Below, piece by piece: positions 23,286 to 31,566 of a DNA stretch of 37,343 bases; position 1 is the first letter of the stretch, and every line of letters starts with the position of its first letter. Both the position numbers and the translations under genes were made by a program. The notes under the pieces are model-generated. The model was not told where the DNA came from. It searched no databases and was given only the letters and a program-made list of their open reading frames with translations. The DNA is taken from the NCBI RefSeq assembly GCF_027484545.1, contig NZ_JAIXST010000114.1:1-37343 (forward strand). Direction: 5' to 3'. This DNA comes from Runella sp. Its GTDB lineage: Bacteria > Bacteroidota > Bacteroidia > Cytophagales > Spirosomataceae.

Positions 23286-26183
23286 ATGAATTTACTTTTT
23301 TACAACGGCTTAGAATACCACAAATTACAAAAACAATTCGATAAAACGGTTGCGTATCTGCAAGCAGGGGATTTTCGGTCGGCCGATGTAAAAAAAATGC
23401 CGAATGCAGGATTTTATCGCGCCAAGTTGGACGATACCAACCGCTTATTATTCAAAATAGGACTCTTCAATGGTCAAAAATACGTATTACTTCTCGAAGT
23501 TATCCTCAATCACGCCTACGATAAATCACGGTTTTTGAATGGGGCGCTCATCGACGATAGTAAATTGGTAGCGGTGGTATCGGAACAAAATCTCCAGCCT
23601 GCCGACCTTATGCCCGTAGGCTACGTCAATCCCAACCGCAAGTCATTTCATATCTTAGACAAGATTTTGTCGTTTGACGATACCCAAGCCGACATTCTCA
23701 ACTTGCCAACGCCTACCATCGTCATTGGTTCGGCTGGAAGTGGCAAAACCGCACTTACCCTCGAAAAAGCCAAGACCCTCATAGGGCGTGTCCTTTACAC
23801 GACACTTTCCCCGTATTTGGTCGAAAATGCTCAAAACCTGTATTATTCGTTTGGTTATGAAAATTCCAAACAGGAAATTGACTTTCTGTCCTTTAATGAA
23901 TACCTCTCGACGTTTGAAGTACCCGTAGGCAAGGAGTTGGATTTTAGGGCATTTGACCAATGGGCGAGCCGCTATCGTCAGAGCCATAAAATCAAAGATA
24001 CCTACAAGCTATTTGAAGAATTTAAGGGCGTATTGACGGGTTCTATTGTCGAAAAACTGTATTTAACCGCTGATGATTATCAAAATTTGGGCATCAAGCA
24101 GTCTATTTTTTCGGCTTCGGAGCGCGATTCGGTGTATGATTTGTTCAAAAAATACCTGGATTGGTTGCCTACGAGTAGCTATTTTGACAGCAATATGGTG
24201 GCTTATCACTTACTCCAACGCATTGAATCCCAGTACGATTTTGTGGTCATTGACGAAGTCCAGGATATTACCAATGTACAATTGGCCTCGATTCTAAAAT
24301 CGCTGCATATTTCTACTAATTTTATTTTGTGCGGTGACTCCAACCAGATTGTTCACCCTAATTTCTTCTCCTGGTCGCAGGTAAAAAGCTTGTTTTACAA
24401 ACAGGATTTGCGGGGCAATATCATTCGGGTATTGGCGACCAACTACCGCAACACCCCCGAAGTAACCAACATTGCCAATCAACTTTTATTGATCAAAAAT
24501 GCCCGTTTCGGTTCCATTGACAAAGAAAGTACCTACTTAGTAAAACCCAATTCTACCCACGCCGGTGTGGTGGAGTTTTTGGAAAATCAACCCAAAATCA
24601 ACGCCGATCTCAATCAAAAAACCAAGCGTTCGGCCAATTTTGCGGTGTTGGTATTGCGCAACGAAGACAAAGCGGAAGCCAAACGGTTTTTCCAAACACC
24701 GCTGTTGTTTTCGGTGCAGGAAGCCAAAGGATTGGAGTACGAAAATATCATTTTGTATAATGTCATTTCCAACTACGACAAAGAATTCAGGGAGTTGACC
24801 AACGGCGTTTCAAGTGAAGATTTGCAGGTAGAAAATATCAAATTTTCGCGCGGAAAAGACAAATCTGATAAGTCGTTGGACGAGTTTAAATTTTACGTGA
24901 ACGCCCTCTACGTAGGCATGACCCGAGCCGTCAAAAATCTGTACGTGGTCGAATCCAACAAAAAACACGATTTGCTTCAACTGCTTGGGTTGACTAATTT
25001 TAAGCAACAAACCTCACTCAAAGACCAAGCCTCCAGTCAGGAAGAATGGCAGCGCGAAGCCCGCCGTCTCGAAATGCAGGGCAAACAGGAACAGGCCGAT
25101 GCCATTCGCCAACAGATATTGAATGTGCAACCCGTGCCATGGGAGGTAACCACCCGCGCCAAACTGCATGATGTAATCACTCAGGCGCTGAATCCCGAAA
25201 GTTTTAACAAAAAAGCCAAAGATTGTCTCTTTGAGTATGCGCTGTATTACAATGAGACGAGTTACTTTGACAAACTCAAAGCTCTCAAATACCGCCCTGC
25301 CGAGCGTTGGGAACAGGAAGGGAAAGGCATTTTGAAACGCATGTTTTCGGAATATGCCGCCGACAACTTAAAATTGTTGCAGCCCAAACTCCAACGCTAC
25401 GGCGTAGATTTTCGGAATGAACTCAATTTGACACCGTTTATGTTGGCAATCAATTACGGGGCTGAAAACATTCTGAAATATTTAGCCGAGAACGGGACTA
25501 ATACGCACCTGACCGACAGCTATGGCCGCAATGCGCTCCAAATAGTGATGCTGAAGGTCTATGCCGATGCCACGCTCAAAGCCAAAACCATTAACCGTCT
25601 TTATTCATTACTCAAAGGAGATGCCATTCGGGTAAAAGTGGACAATCGCCTTATCAAAGTCGATAATCATCAAGCAGAGTTTGTGATGCTCAATTTTATG
25701 TTGGCAGTCTTGCGTCCGCATCTGATTAAAGGCACTGGAAACAAACAGTGGTTTTACGGCACAGACCAAGATATGCCCACTTTCCAAACCAAAGATTTCC
25801 TGAGCTTTTACGAAGGCCTTTCTGAGCAGGTGATTCCCGAGTACCGCCGTAAACGGGCGTATTTGAGCAGTATTTTGGGTAAAAATGAAGTCTTGGGTAC
25901 AGATAAATACAATAAGAAACTTTTTGTCAGGCTTCGCCAAGGGCATTATTTGCTAAATCCTACCCTCGAAATCCTGATAGATGACGATTGGGTAAATGTG
26001 TATGATTTAATTGATTTGGAAGATATTATTGAGAATCACGCTGTTACGGCCACGGGATTCATTCAACAAATTCACCACCACCGCCAACGACTCAAAAAAG
26101 ACCCTAACGCTGTTTTTGACCAAACTGCTTTTTGGAAGGAATTGTATGAAGAAATGGAAAAAGGAAAAGTGGATAATGGATAA
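23286..26183 (+). CDS. UvrD-like SF1 helicase with RelE-like N-terminus and ankyrin-like C-terminal part
   Basis: 965 residues. Residues about 1-95 resemble the RelE/ParE-type fold (FYRAKLDDTNRLLFKIG, VLLLEVILNHAYDKS); this is inferred from pattern only. The SF1A motor spans about 120-560: Walker A GSAGSGKTA (Lys154), DEVQD (Asp323-Glu324), CGDSNQ, TNYRN, QEAKGLEYENIILYN and ALYVGMTRAVKNLYVV. The tail (about 565-965) includes a Gln-rich linker and ankyrin-like units (LNLTPFMLAINYGAENILKYLAENG, DSYGRNALQIVML, about 715-765), then an unrecognised region. It probably translocates on single-stranded DNA or RNA; the flanking modules suggest sensing or protein contact. First gene of a long plus-strand unit with its own promoter. 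Its last codons and stop lie at the edge of a repeat array. Confidence 0.88.
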   Translation: MNLLFYNGLEYHKLQKQFDKTVAYLQAGDFRSADVKKMPNAGFYRAKLDDTNRLLFKIGLFNGQKYVLLLEVILNHAYDKSRFLNGALIDDSKLVAVVSEQNLQPADLMPVGYVNPNRKSFHILDKILSFDDTQADILNLPTPTIVIGSAGSGKTALTLEKAKTLIGRVLYTTLSPYLVENAQNLYYSFGYENSKQEIDFLSFNEYLSTFEVPVGKELDFRAFDQWASRYRQSHKIKDTYKLFEEFKGVLTGSIVEKLYLTADDYQNLGIKQSIFSASERDSVYDLFKKYLDWLPTSSYFDSNMVAYHLLQRIESQYDFVVIDEVQDITNVQLASILKSLHISTNFILCGDSNQIVHPNFFSWSQVKSLFYKQDLRGNIIRVLATNYRNTPEVTNIANQLLLIKNARFGSIDKESTYLVKPNSTHAGVVEFLENQPKINADLNQKTKRSANFAVLVLRNEDKAEAKRFFQTPLLFSVQEAKGLEYENIILYNVISNYDKEFRELTNGVSSEDLQVENIKFSRGKDKSDKSLDEFKFYVNALYVGMTRAVKNLYVVESNKKHDLLQLLGLTNFKQQTSLKDQASSQEEWQREARRLEMQGKQEQADAIRQQILNVQPVPWEVTTRAKLHDVITQALNPESFNKKAKDCLFEYALYYNETSYFDKLKALKYRPAERWEQEGKGILKRMFSEYAADNLKLLQPKLQRYGVDFRNELNLTPFMLAINYGAENILKYLAENGTNTHLTDSYGRNALQIVMLKVYADATLKAKTINRLYSLLKGDAIRVKVDNRLIKVDNHQAEFVMLNFMLAVLRPHLIKGTGNKQWFYGTDQDMPTFQTKDFLSFYEGLSEQVIPEYRRKRAYLSSILGKNEVLGTDKYNKKLFVRLRQGHYLLNPTLEILIDDDWVNVYDLIDLEDIIENHAVTATGFIQQIHHHRQRLKKDPNAVFDQTAFWKELYEEMEKGKVDNG

Positions 26184-26229
26184 CAGATACACGGAAAACG
26201 GATACACGGATTACAGATATACAAATAAC
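26171..26229. repeat. 7/8-mer direct repeat array between two helicase genes
   Basis: Units GGATAAT, GGATAAC, AGATACAC, GGAAAAC, GGATACAC, GGATTAC and AGATATAC follow each other in one orientation. The array is flanked by GGAAAAGT (26163-26170) and its complement ACTTTTCC (26228-26235). It supplies the final codons and stop of the UvrD-like gene and fills the 60-nt gap before the SNF2 gene, so it would form a hairpin in the shared transcript. Confidence 0.6.
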
Positions 26230-26243
26230 TTTTCCACTAAAAA

Positions 26244-29036
26244 ATGAGCAATTCGCTTTTTGAACAATTTCGTAAATCCAAAGCATTGGCAGTTGCCTCA
26301 ACGTCAGGCAAAAAAGAGAGTATTAGTGTGCAGCTTTGCTTTGATGAAAATGGGGCGTACGTTCAGCTTCTTAACGCTAAAAATGAGATAGTTACGCCTG
26401 ATTATCAGTCCTATAGCGGGACATTGCGCAATTTAGTAAGGGCAATTCAGCAAATCCATGAACGCAATGAGTTTGTGATTGATTGGGAAAATCCTTCTTC
26501 GCAGCTTTATCTGCACCAATACGACTACTTACTCGAATACGTTCGGCAGTGTTCCGACGTGATTGATGAGCGTCATAAACCCGTGGTATTTACAGATTTA
26601 CGGGGCGAATTACACCTTCAAATCCAAAAACAGGACCCCAAAAAATTTGAATCGCGCGTGCGATTGCTAGTGGAAGGCAGTTATGAAGAAGATTTTTTAT
26701 TGCTGAACGAACGATACGCGCTGTCGAACGGGCGAGTTATTGAAATCAATGAAGTGGGGCCTGCGTTTAACCGTATTCCTTTGTTTGACACGGAGTTGCT
26801 GCCTTCCGAATTGACCAAATACCTGTCGTTGGCGTTGTCGTATTTGGAAAATGTGCGGGTGGAGTACGAAGATTTTCAACTTAAAGCGGCCGATCCCATC
26901 GTTGCCTCACCCTGTTTGATTTTTGAAAAAATTGACGCCGACGATTCGCTGTACATCCGCGTAGCCCAACAACTTCCCCAAACGGATACTGACTTTTTGG
27001 AAGAGTTTGAACTCTATCGCTACGCCGATATAAATGAATTGGAACGGACGATTTACGTACGCGTCATTGAGCGTCAATCGCTTGATTTACTGATTCAAAC
27101 CATCGAAAAACTGGTCGAAAAGCACGTTCCCAAGGAAAAAGGCCGTCGTAAATCGTCGGGGCAATACATCGTGGAAGGTAATTTATTCGTCATTCCCCGC
27201 GAAATTGCGGGCAGTTTTATTTATCAGGAATTGCCCAATTTGCTCGAAACCTTTCAGCTTTTTGGGGCCGAAAAGCTCAAGCAATACAAAATCAGCACCC
27301 ATCCGCCGCGCTTGGATTTGAGCCTCAATCACGGCATTGATTTTCTGGAAGGAGATGCCACCATCAGCTTTGGCGAAGAGCGTTTGGGGCTGTTTGAAGT
27401 CATCAGGCAATACCGCCAACAACGCTACATTCAACTTACCGATGGCAGTCACGCGCTGGTGAATGAGTCGTATATCCAAAAGCTGGAACGTCTGTTTAAG
27501 AAGGCTAAGAAAGACAAAGTGCAACTTTCGTTTTTTGATTTGCCGTTGGTAGAAGAACTTCTCGAAAGTGCCGTAGCCGAAGCTACCCTCAAAAAATCGC
27601 GTTCCTTCTTTGAAGGACTCAATCAGTTGGCCAACCAAAAACCGAAAACGGCCAAAGTCAACGCTACCTTGCGACCGTATCAACAGCGCGGTGTGCAGTG
27701 GTTGGAATATTTACAGGAAAGTAAGCTCAACGGCTGCTTGGCCGACGACATGGGCTTGGGCAAAACCCTGCAAACGATTACGTTGCTATCGCGGTTTTAT
27801 CCTAAGCAAGCTAAATCTACGCTGGTAGTGATGCCTAAAAGTTTGTTGTTCAACTGGCAAAAAGAAATCGAACGTTTTAACCCCAATCTGACTACTTACA
27901 CCTATTATGCCGATACCCGCGATTTGGACGAAGCTTGTAAGCATCACCTGATTTTTACGACCTACGCCCTGCTCCGCAACGACATTGAAAAGTTTCAGAA
28001 GAAGGAGTTTTTCTACGTGGTATTGGACGAATCTCAAAACATCAAGAATCTCCAATCGCAGGCCAGTCGAGCGGTGGTGTTGCTCAAAGCCGACCACCGC
28101 TTGGCCTTGAGTGGTACGCCCATCGAAAACAACCTGTCGGAGCTGTATTCGCTGTTTCGGTTCCTGAATCCTGCCATGTTTGGCACGGCGGAGGCGTTCA
28201 ATCAGCATTACCTGACACCCATCCAAAAACATAACGACCCGGACGTGATTCAAGAATTACGCAAGAAAATATACCCTTTTATCCTGCGGCGTTTGAAGAA
28301 AAATGTGTTGACCGAACTCCCCGATAAAATAGAGCAGGTGCTGTACGTGGAGATGTCGGAAGAGCAGCGGCTGTTTTATGAACAACGTCGTCGTTTTTAC
28401 AAAGATAACATTGAGCGACAAATTGCCGAGAAAGGGTTGGAGCAGAGTCAATTCTTTATCTTTCAGGCATTCAATGAGTTGCGCCAAATTGCCAGTGTGC
28501 CCGAAGCCAAAGCCGACCGTCCGATGGAGTCGCCCAAAATCGAAACCTTAATAGAACAACTTTCAGACGCCGCCGCCAACGGCCATAAAATGTTGGTGTT
28601 TGTTAATTTCCTTAACGCCCTTGAGCGCATCGGTGAGCAGCTTGATGCGCAGGGTATCGACTACGTGAGCATGAGCGGCTCTACCCGTGACCGGCAGCGG
28701 TTGGTGGAGCGTTTTCAGAATGATACCAATTGCAAGGTGTTTTTGATGACCCTCAAAACGGGCGGAACAGGCCTGAACCTCACTGCTGCCGATATGGTGT
28801 TTGTTTTTGATCCTTGGTGGAACAAAGCCGCCGAAAATCAGGCCATAGACCGTACGCACCGCATTGGACAAACCAAGAAAGTGATGGCCTATAAGATGAT
28901 TACGCAGGGAACCATCGAAGAGAAAATCATGCAGTTACAGGAAAAGAAAGCCGAACTGCTCAACGCCATTATTTCTTCGGATGCCGCCTCGTTGAAATCG
29001 TTCAGTGAGGCCGATATTGCCTTTATGTTGGGGTAG
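26244..29036 (+). CDS. SNF2-family DNA-dependent ATPase
   Basis: 930 residues. The first about 440 have no recognised domain and no zinc finger. A RapA/SNF2-type motor follows: TLRPYQQRGVQWLEYL, DDMGLGKT (Lys507), VLDESQNIKN (DESQ in place of DEAH, Asp595), SGTPIENNLSELYSLFRF, then helicase-C motifs FVNFLNALERIGEQL, LKTGGTGLNLTAADMV, FVFDPWWNKAAENQA and RTHRIGQTKKV. The motor half is clearly related to that of the SWIM-SNF2 fusion about 6 kb upstream, but the N-terminal halves differ, so they are not a simple recent duplication. It lies 60 nt after the UvrD-like gene and 27 nt before the XPB-like gene. Expected to remodel protein-DNA complexes; specific role unknown. Confidence 0.93.
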   Translation: MSNSLFEQFRKSKALAVASTSGKKESISVQLCFDENGAYVQLLNAKNEIVTPDYQSYSGTLRNLVRAIQQIHERNEFVIDWENPSSQLYLHQYDYLLEYVRQCSDVIDERHKPVVFTDLRGELHLQIQKQDPKKFESRVRLLVEGSYEEDFLLLNERYALSNGRVIEINEVGPAFNRIPLFDTELLPSELTKYLSLALSYLENVRVEYEDFQLKAADPIVASPCLIFEKIDADDSLYIRVAQQLPQTDTDFLEEFELYRYADINELERTIYVRVIERQSLDLLIQTIEKLVEKHVPKEKGRRKSSGQYIVEGNLFVIPREIAGSFIYQELPNLLETFQLFGAEKLKQYKISTHPPRLDLSLNHGIDFLEGDATISFGEERLGLFEVIRQYRQQRYIQLTDGSHALVNESYIQKLERLFKKAKKDKVQLSFFDLPLVEELLESAVAEATLKKSRSFFEGLNQLANQKPKTAKVNATLRPYQQRGVQWLEYLQESKLNGCLADDMGLGKTLQTITLLSRFYPKQAKSTLVVMPKSLLFNWQKEIERFNPNLTTYTYYADTRDLDEACKHHLIFTTYALLRNDIEKFQKKEFFYVVLDESQNIKNLQSQASRAVVLLKADHRLALSGTPIENNLSELYSLFRFLNPAMFGTAEAFNQHYLTPIQKHNDPDVIQELRKKIYPFILRRLKKNVLTELPDKIEQVLYVEMSEEQRLFYEQRRRFYKDNIERQIAEKGLEQSQFFIFQAFNELRQIASVPEAKADRPMESPKIETLIEQLSDAAANGHKMLVFVNFLNALERIGEQLDAQGIDYVSMSGSTRDRQRLVERFQNDTNCKVFLMTLKTGGTGLNLTAADMVFVFDPWWNKAAENQAIDRTHRIGQTKKVMAYKMITQGTIEEKIMQLQEKKAELLNAIISSDAASLKSFSEADIAFMLG

Positions 29037-29063
29037 TTAAAGAATTAAAATTGCAGATTTAAA

Positions 29064-30959
29064 ATGACACAAGCCGAACTTATAGAACTTATTGAGCTAC
29101 TCATAAAAAACGGCACGAGCAACCAAAAAAGCCGTAATACCATTGCGAGCGATGTGGCAAAGCAGTACCTACGACAATCGGGCTGCCCATTGAAGGAGGA
29201 TATTATCAGCGATATAGACAATCATTATTTTAAAGAAGGGTTGGTTGAATTGGCGAAGTATGTCCGTAAAATGGTCAATGCCAATAAAAATTGGTTAGAG
29301 TCACTGAATTTGAAGTTGCCTTATGATTTGGTGAACAAAATAGATATCAATACCGCTCCTAAGGCTAAATTGGTGTGGAGTGTGGCGGTGATTTTCAGTA
29401 AACCCGAGGTGATGCGGAAGTTTCATGCCGAACTGCCCGAAGCTTTGCAAAAGGCGTTTGAGCAATTGACGTGGATTTCAGAAGCCAAAGCCGAGATATT
29501 AAGTGATTTGATAGGAATTCCTACCACGAAGAAGAAAAGTTCATCTTATTACGATAGCTCTGTCGAAATCAGTCAGGTGTTTAAAGCTTTGCCGCACAAA
29601 ATTGAGTCTTGGAACGGCAATATCACTTTTGCTTGGCCGGCGCATTTGCGCGAATTTTTGCGAGGTGTATATCCCGTTCCCGAAAGTTTTTACATTAAAA
29701 CCATCTCCGAGCCACCCGGAAACCTGCTGCGTTGGGAAGAAGGAGAAGTGGTTATTTTTGAAGAAATCCAAAAGTTACTGGCGTATCGGTTGCAAGGAGC
29801 TATTACGGTCAATACTTCGGGGAAAGTAGCGGCCACCGCGTTTAAGAAAATGCGCAAAACCTTGGGAGTAAGGGAGTTTGTGCCCGATGAGGAATCCTTT
29901 TCGTTGCTTCGTACCACCTGTCTGGCGCAAATGTTGGCTTCTTATGAACCAAAAAAGAATCAGATAAACATTGATTCGTTAGAAATTTTGAAACAGCTTC
30001 GCAAAACACTTGACAAGGATTTTAACATTTTATTCCTGCTCAACGACCTCAAAAATCATGGTTACGTCAATCTGCATTATTATAAACGACAAGCTGAAAA
30101 GACCCTGATTGAGTGGATGGAGCGGCTACCCAAAAACGAATGGGTGTCGGTAGAAAACCTGACGGCTTACGCCCAAATTCATGACCTTAAAATGCAGCCC
30201 GCTTCGCCGAGCGAATACCAAAGCTTGGCCTATGAAGTACCTTCTCAGTTTGGCTCACATACCAACAAGCTCAATATTTCGGGGGGGAATGCGTATTTCT
30301 TTGTGGAGCGTCCCGCTTTATTGTCGAGCTTTTTTCTGATGGCGGCTCTGGGTTGGCTTGATATTGCGTACGAAGCTCCCAATGGAACGTTTGCAGAGGA
30401 TTACTATTCAAGTTACGATGGCCTCAAATGCGTGCGGCTCAATGATTTGGGGGCCTACATTTTCGGGCGCAGTCCTGCGGGTGAGTATACGCCCAAGGTC
30501 AATAAAGCGACGCAGGAACTGGTTTTTGATGACCAATCGCTGCTCATTTTTTGTGACCCCGAAAATGCCGTCGCCGAGACCGTACTGGCCAATTACGCCG
30601 AGCGCGTAAGCTCGACTCGTTTTCGGGTGACGGCCGATACGTTTTTGAAAGATTGCAAATCGCGGTCGCAGCTGATGTCCAAGATTACGCTTTTTCAGAA
30701 ATCGGTTGCGCCCCATTTACCCCCCAATTGGCACCATTTTTTTGATGATTTATTGGTCAAAGCCGAGCCGCTCAGAGCCGTCAGTGATTTGTTGGTTTTT
30801 CAAATTCCGTCTACTAATCAAACACTTATTCGATTGTTGGCGCAAGATCCTGTCCTGAAAACGTTGGTCATCAAAGCCGAAGGTTTTCGGGTATTGGTTG
30901 CCCAAAATCAGCAAGTCAAATTCAAAAACCGCCTCCGTGAGCTGGGTTATTTGATGTAG
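29064..30959 (+). CDS. Protein with XPB/Helicase_C_3-like accessory domain, helicase-linked
   Basis: 631 residues, no signal peptide, no ATPase motifs. The C-terminal third (about 490-631) has the pattern of the Helicase_C_3 / XPB-Ssl2 N-terminal family: an opening strand LLIFCDPENAVAETVLANYAE, then RFRVTADTFLKDCKSRSQLMSKI, and a final small domain ending VAQNQQVKFKNRLRELGYLM. Earlier parts look like winged-helix units (GWLDIAYEAP..., VRLNDLGAYIFG). In other bacteria this family co-occurs with SF2 helicases and probably acts as a DNA- or partner-binding subunit. The 27-nt distance to the SNF2 gene suggests a shared complex. The family call is my own pattern match and should be treated as moderately sure. 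Confidence 0.75.
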   Translation: MTQAELIELIELLIKNGTSNQKSRNTIASDVAKQYLRQSGCPLKEDIISDIDNHYFKEGLVELAKYVRKMVNANKNWLESLNLKLPYDLVNKIDINTAPKAKLVWSVAVIFSKPEVMRKFHAELPEALQKAFEQLTWISEAKAEILSDLIGIPTTKKKSSSYYDSSVEISQVFKALPHKIESWNGNITFAWPAHLREFLRGVYPVPESFYIKTISEPPGNLLRWEEGEVVIFEEIQKLLAYRLQGAITVNTSGKVAATAFKKMRKTLGVREFVPDEESFSLLRTTCLAQMLASYEPKKNQINIDSLEILKQLRKTLDKDFNILFLLNDLKNHGYVNLHYYKRQAEKTLIEWMERLPKNEWVSVENLTAYAQIHDLKMQPASPSEYQSLAYEVPSQFGSHTNKLNISGGNAYFFVERPALLSSFFLMAALGWLDIAYEAPNGTFAEDYYSSYDGLKCVRLNDLGAYIFGRSPAGEYTPKVNKATQELVFDDQSLLIFCDPENAVAETVLANYAERVSSTRFRVTADTFLKDCKSRSQLMSKITLFQKSVAPHLPPNWHHFFDDLLVKAEPLRAVSDLLVFQIPSTNQTLIRLLAQDPVLKTLVIKAEGFRVLVAQNQQVKFKNRLRELGYLM

Positions 30960-31004
30960 GGTGAGGGATTGGCGACATTTTCGTAACTTTACATTCTACC
31001 TTCA

Positions 31005-31256
31005 ATGCGAGCCATCATGAAAAACCCGGTCATTCAAATAGATCCTGAAATACAGAGTGGCGAACCTGTATTTTTTCAAACCCGTGTCCCGATAAAAAGC
31101 CTTTTCGATTATTTAAGTACGGGCGAAAGTTTAGAAACCTATTTGGAAGATTTTCCTGCGGTTACGAAAGAACAAGCCTTGGTTGTAATTGAGCAATCCG
31201 GGCATTTATTGCTTCAAGCGTATCAAATTATCAATGCAGAAAATATTGTTAGATGA
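31005..31256 (+). CDS. DUF433 antitoxin-like protein
   Basis: 83 residues (79 if ATG 31017 is used). It contains the DUF433 pattern: IQIDPEIQSGEPVFFQTRVPIKSLFDYLSTGESLETYLEDFPAVTKEQALVVIE. This is a small helix-turn-helix related to the VapB-type partners of DUF5615 proteins, and presumably binds DNA and the toxin. It is 45 nt after the XPB-like gene and overlaps the next gene by 23 nt. As the first gene of the pair it should autoregulate, though it may also be read through from the helicase operon. Confidence 0.88.
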   Translation: MRAIMKNPVIQIDPEIQSGEPVFFQTRVPIKSLFDYLSTGESLETYLEDFPAVTKEQALVVIEQSGHLLLQAYQIINAENIVR

Positions 31257-31566
31257 GAATATTCCTAAAAGACTTAAGTTTAGGCTTTTAGATGCAGGAG
31301 TAAATGTGCTAACCGTTCGTGATATGGATTGGCTTAGCATTAAGAATGGAAAATTGCTCAAACTGGCAGTAGAAAATGGCTTTGATGTTTTTATCACTAC
31401 TGACAAAAATATTCCTTATCAGCATAATATATCTCAAATAGACTTGGCAATCATTATTCTAAATGTGTCAAATCTTAAATATGAGTTTGTTCAACCTCTT
31501 CTACCTAAAATTGTTGCCCTTATTCCAACTACAGAAAAAGGACAAATTTACATTTTGCAAATATGA
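31234..31566 (+). CDS. DUF5615 PIN-like toxin protein
   Basis: 110 residues from ATG 31234 (MQKILLDENIPKRLKFRLLDAGVNVLTVRDMDW). The conserved acidic residues of DUF5615 PIN-like nucleases are present: LLDENIP near the start, and FITTDKNIPY in the middle. Usually paired with DUF433 as a type II toxin-antitoxin module; the likely activity is RNA cleavage (family inference). The upstream in-frame alternative at 31189 would lie inside the antitoxin gene and is rejected. Its stop overlaps the kdsB start (ATGA at 31563-31566), so toxin and kdsB translation may be coupled. Confidence 0.88.
   Translation: MQKILLDENIPKRLKFRLLDAGVNVLTVRDMDWLSIKNGKLLKLAVENGFDVFITTDKNIPYQHNISQIDLAIIILNVSNLKYEFVQPLLPKIVALIPTTEKGQIYILQI

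Noticed and set aside
27183-28253. Minus-strand open frames opposite the second SNF2 gene (166 and 155 codons)
   Set aside because: They mirror the SNF2 coding sequence; no start context or recognisable domains.
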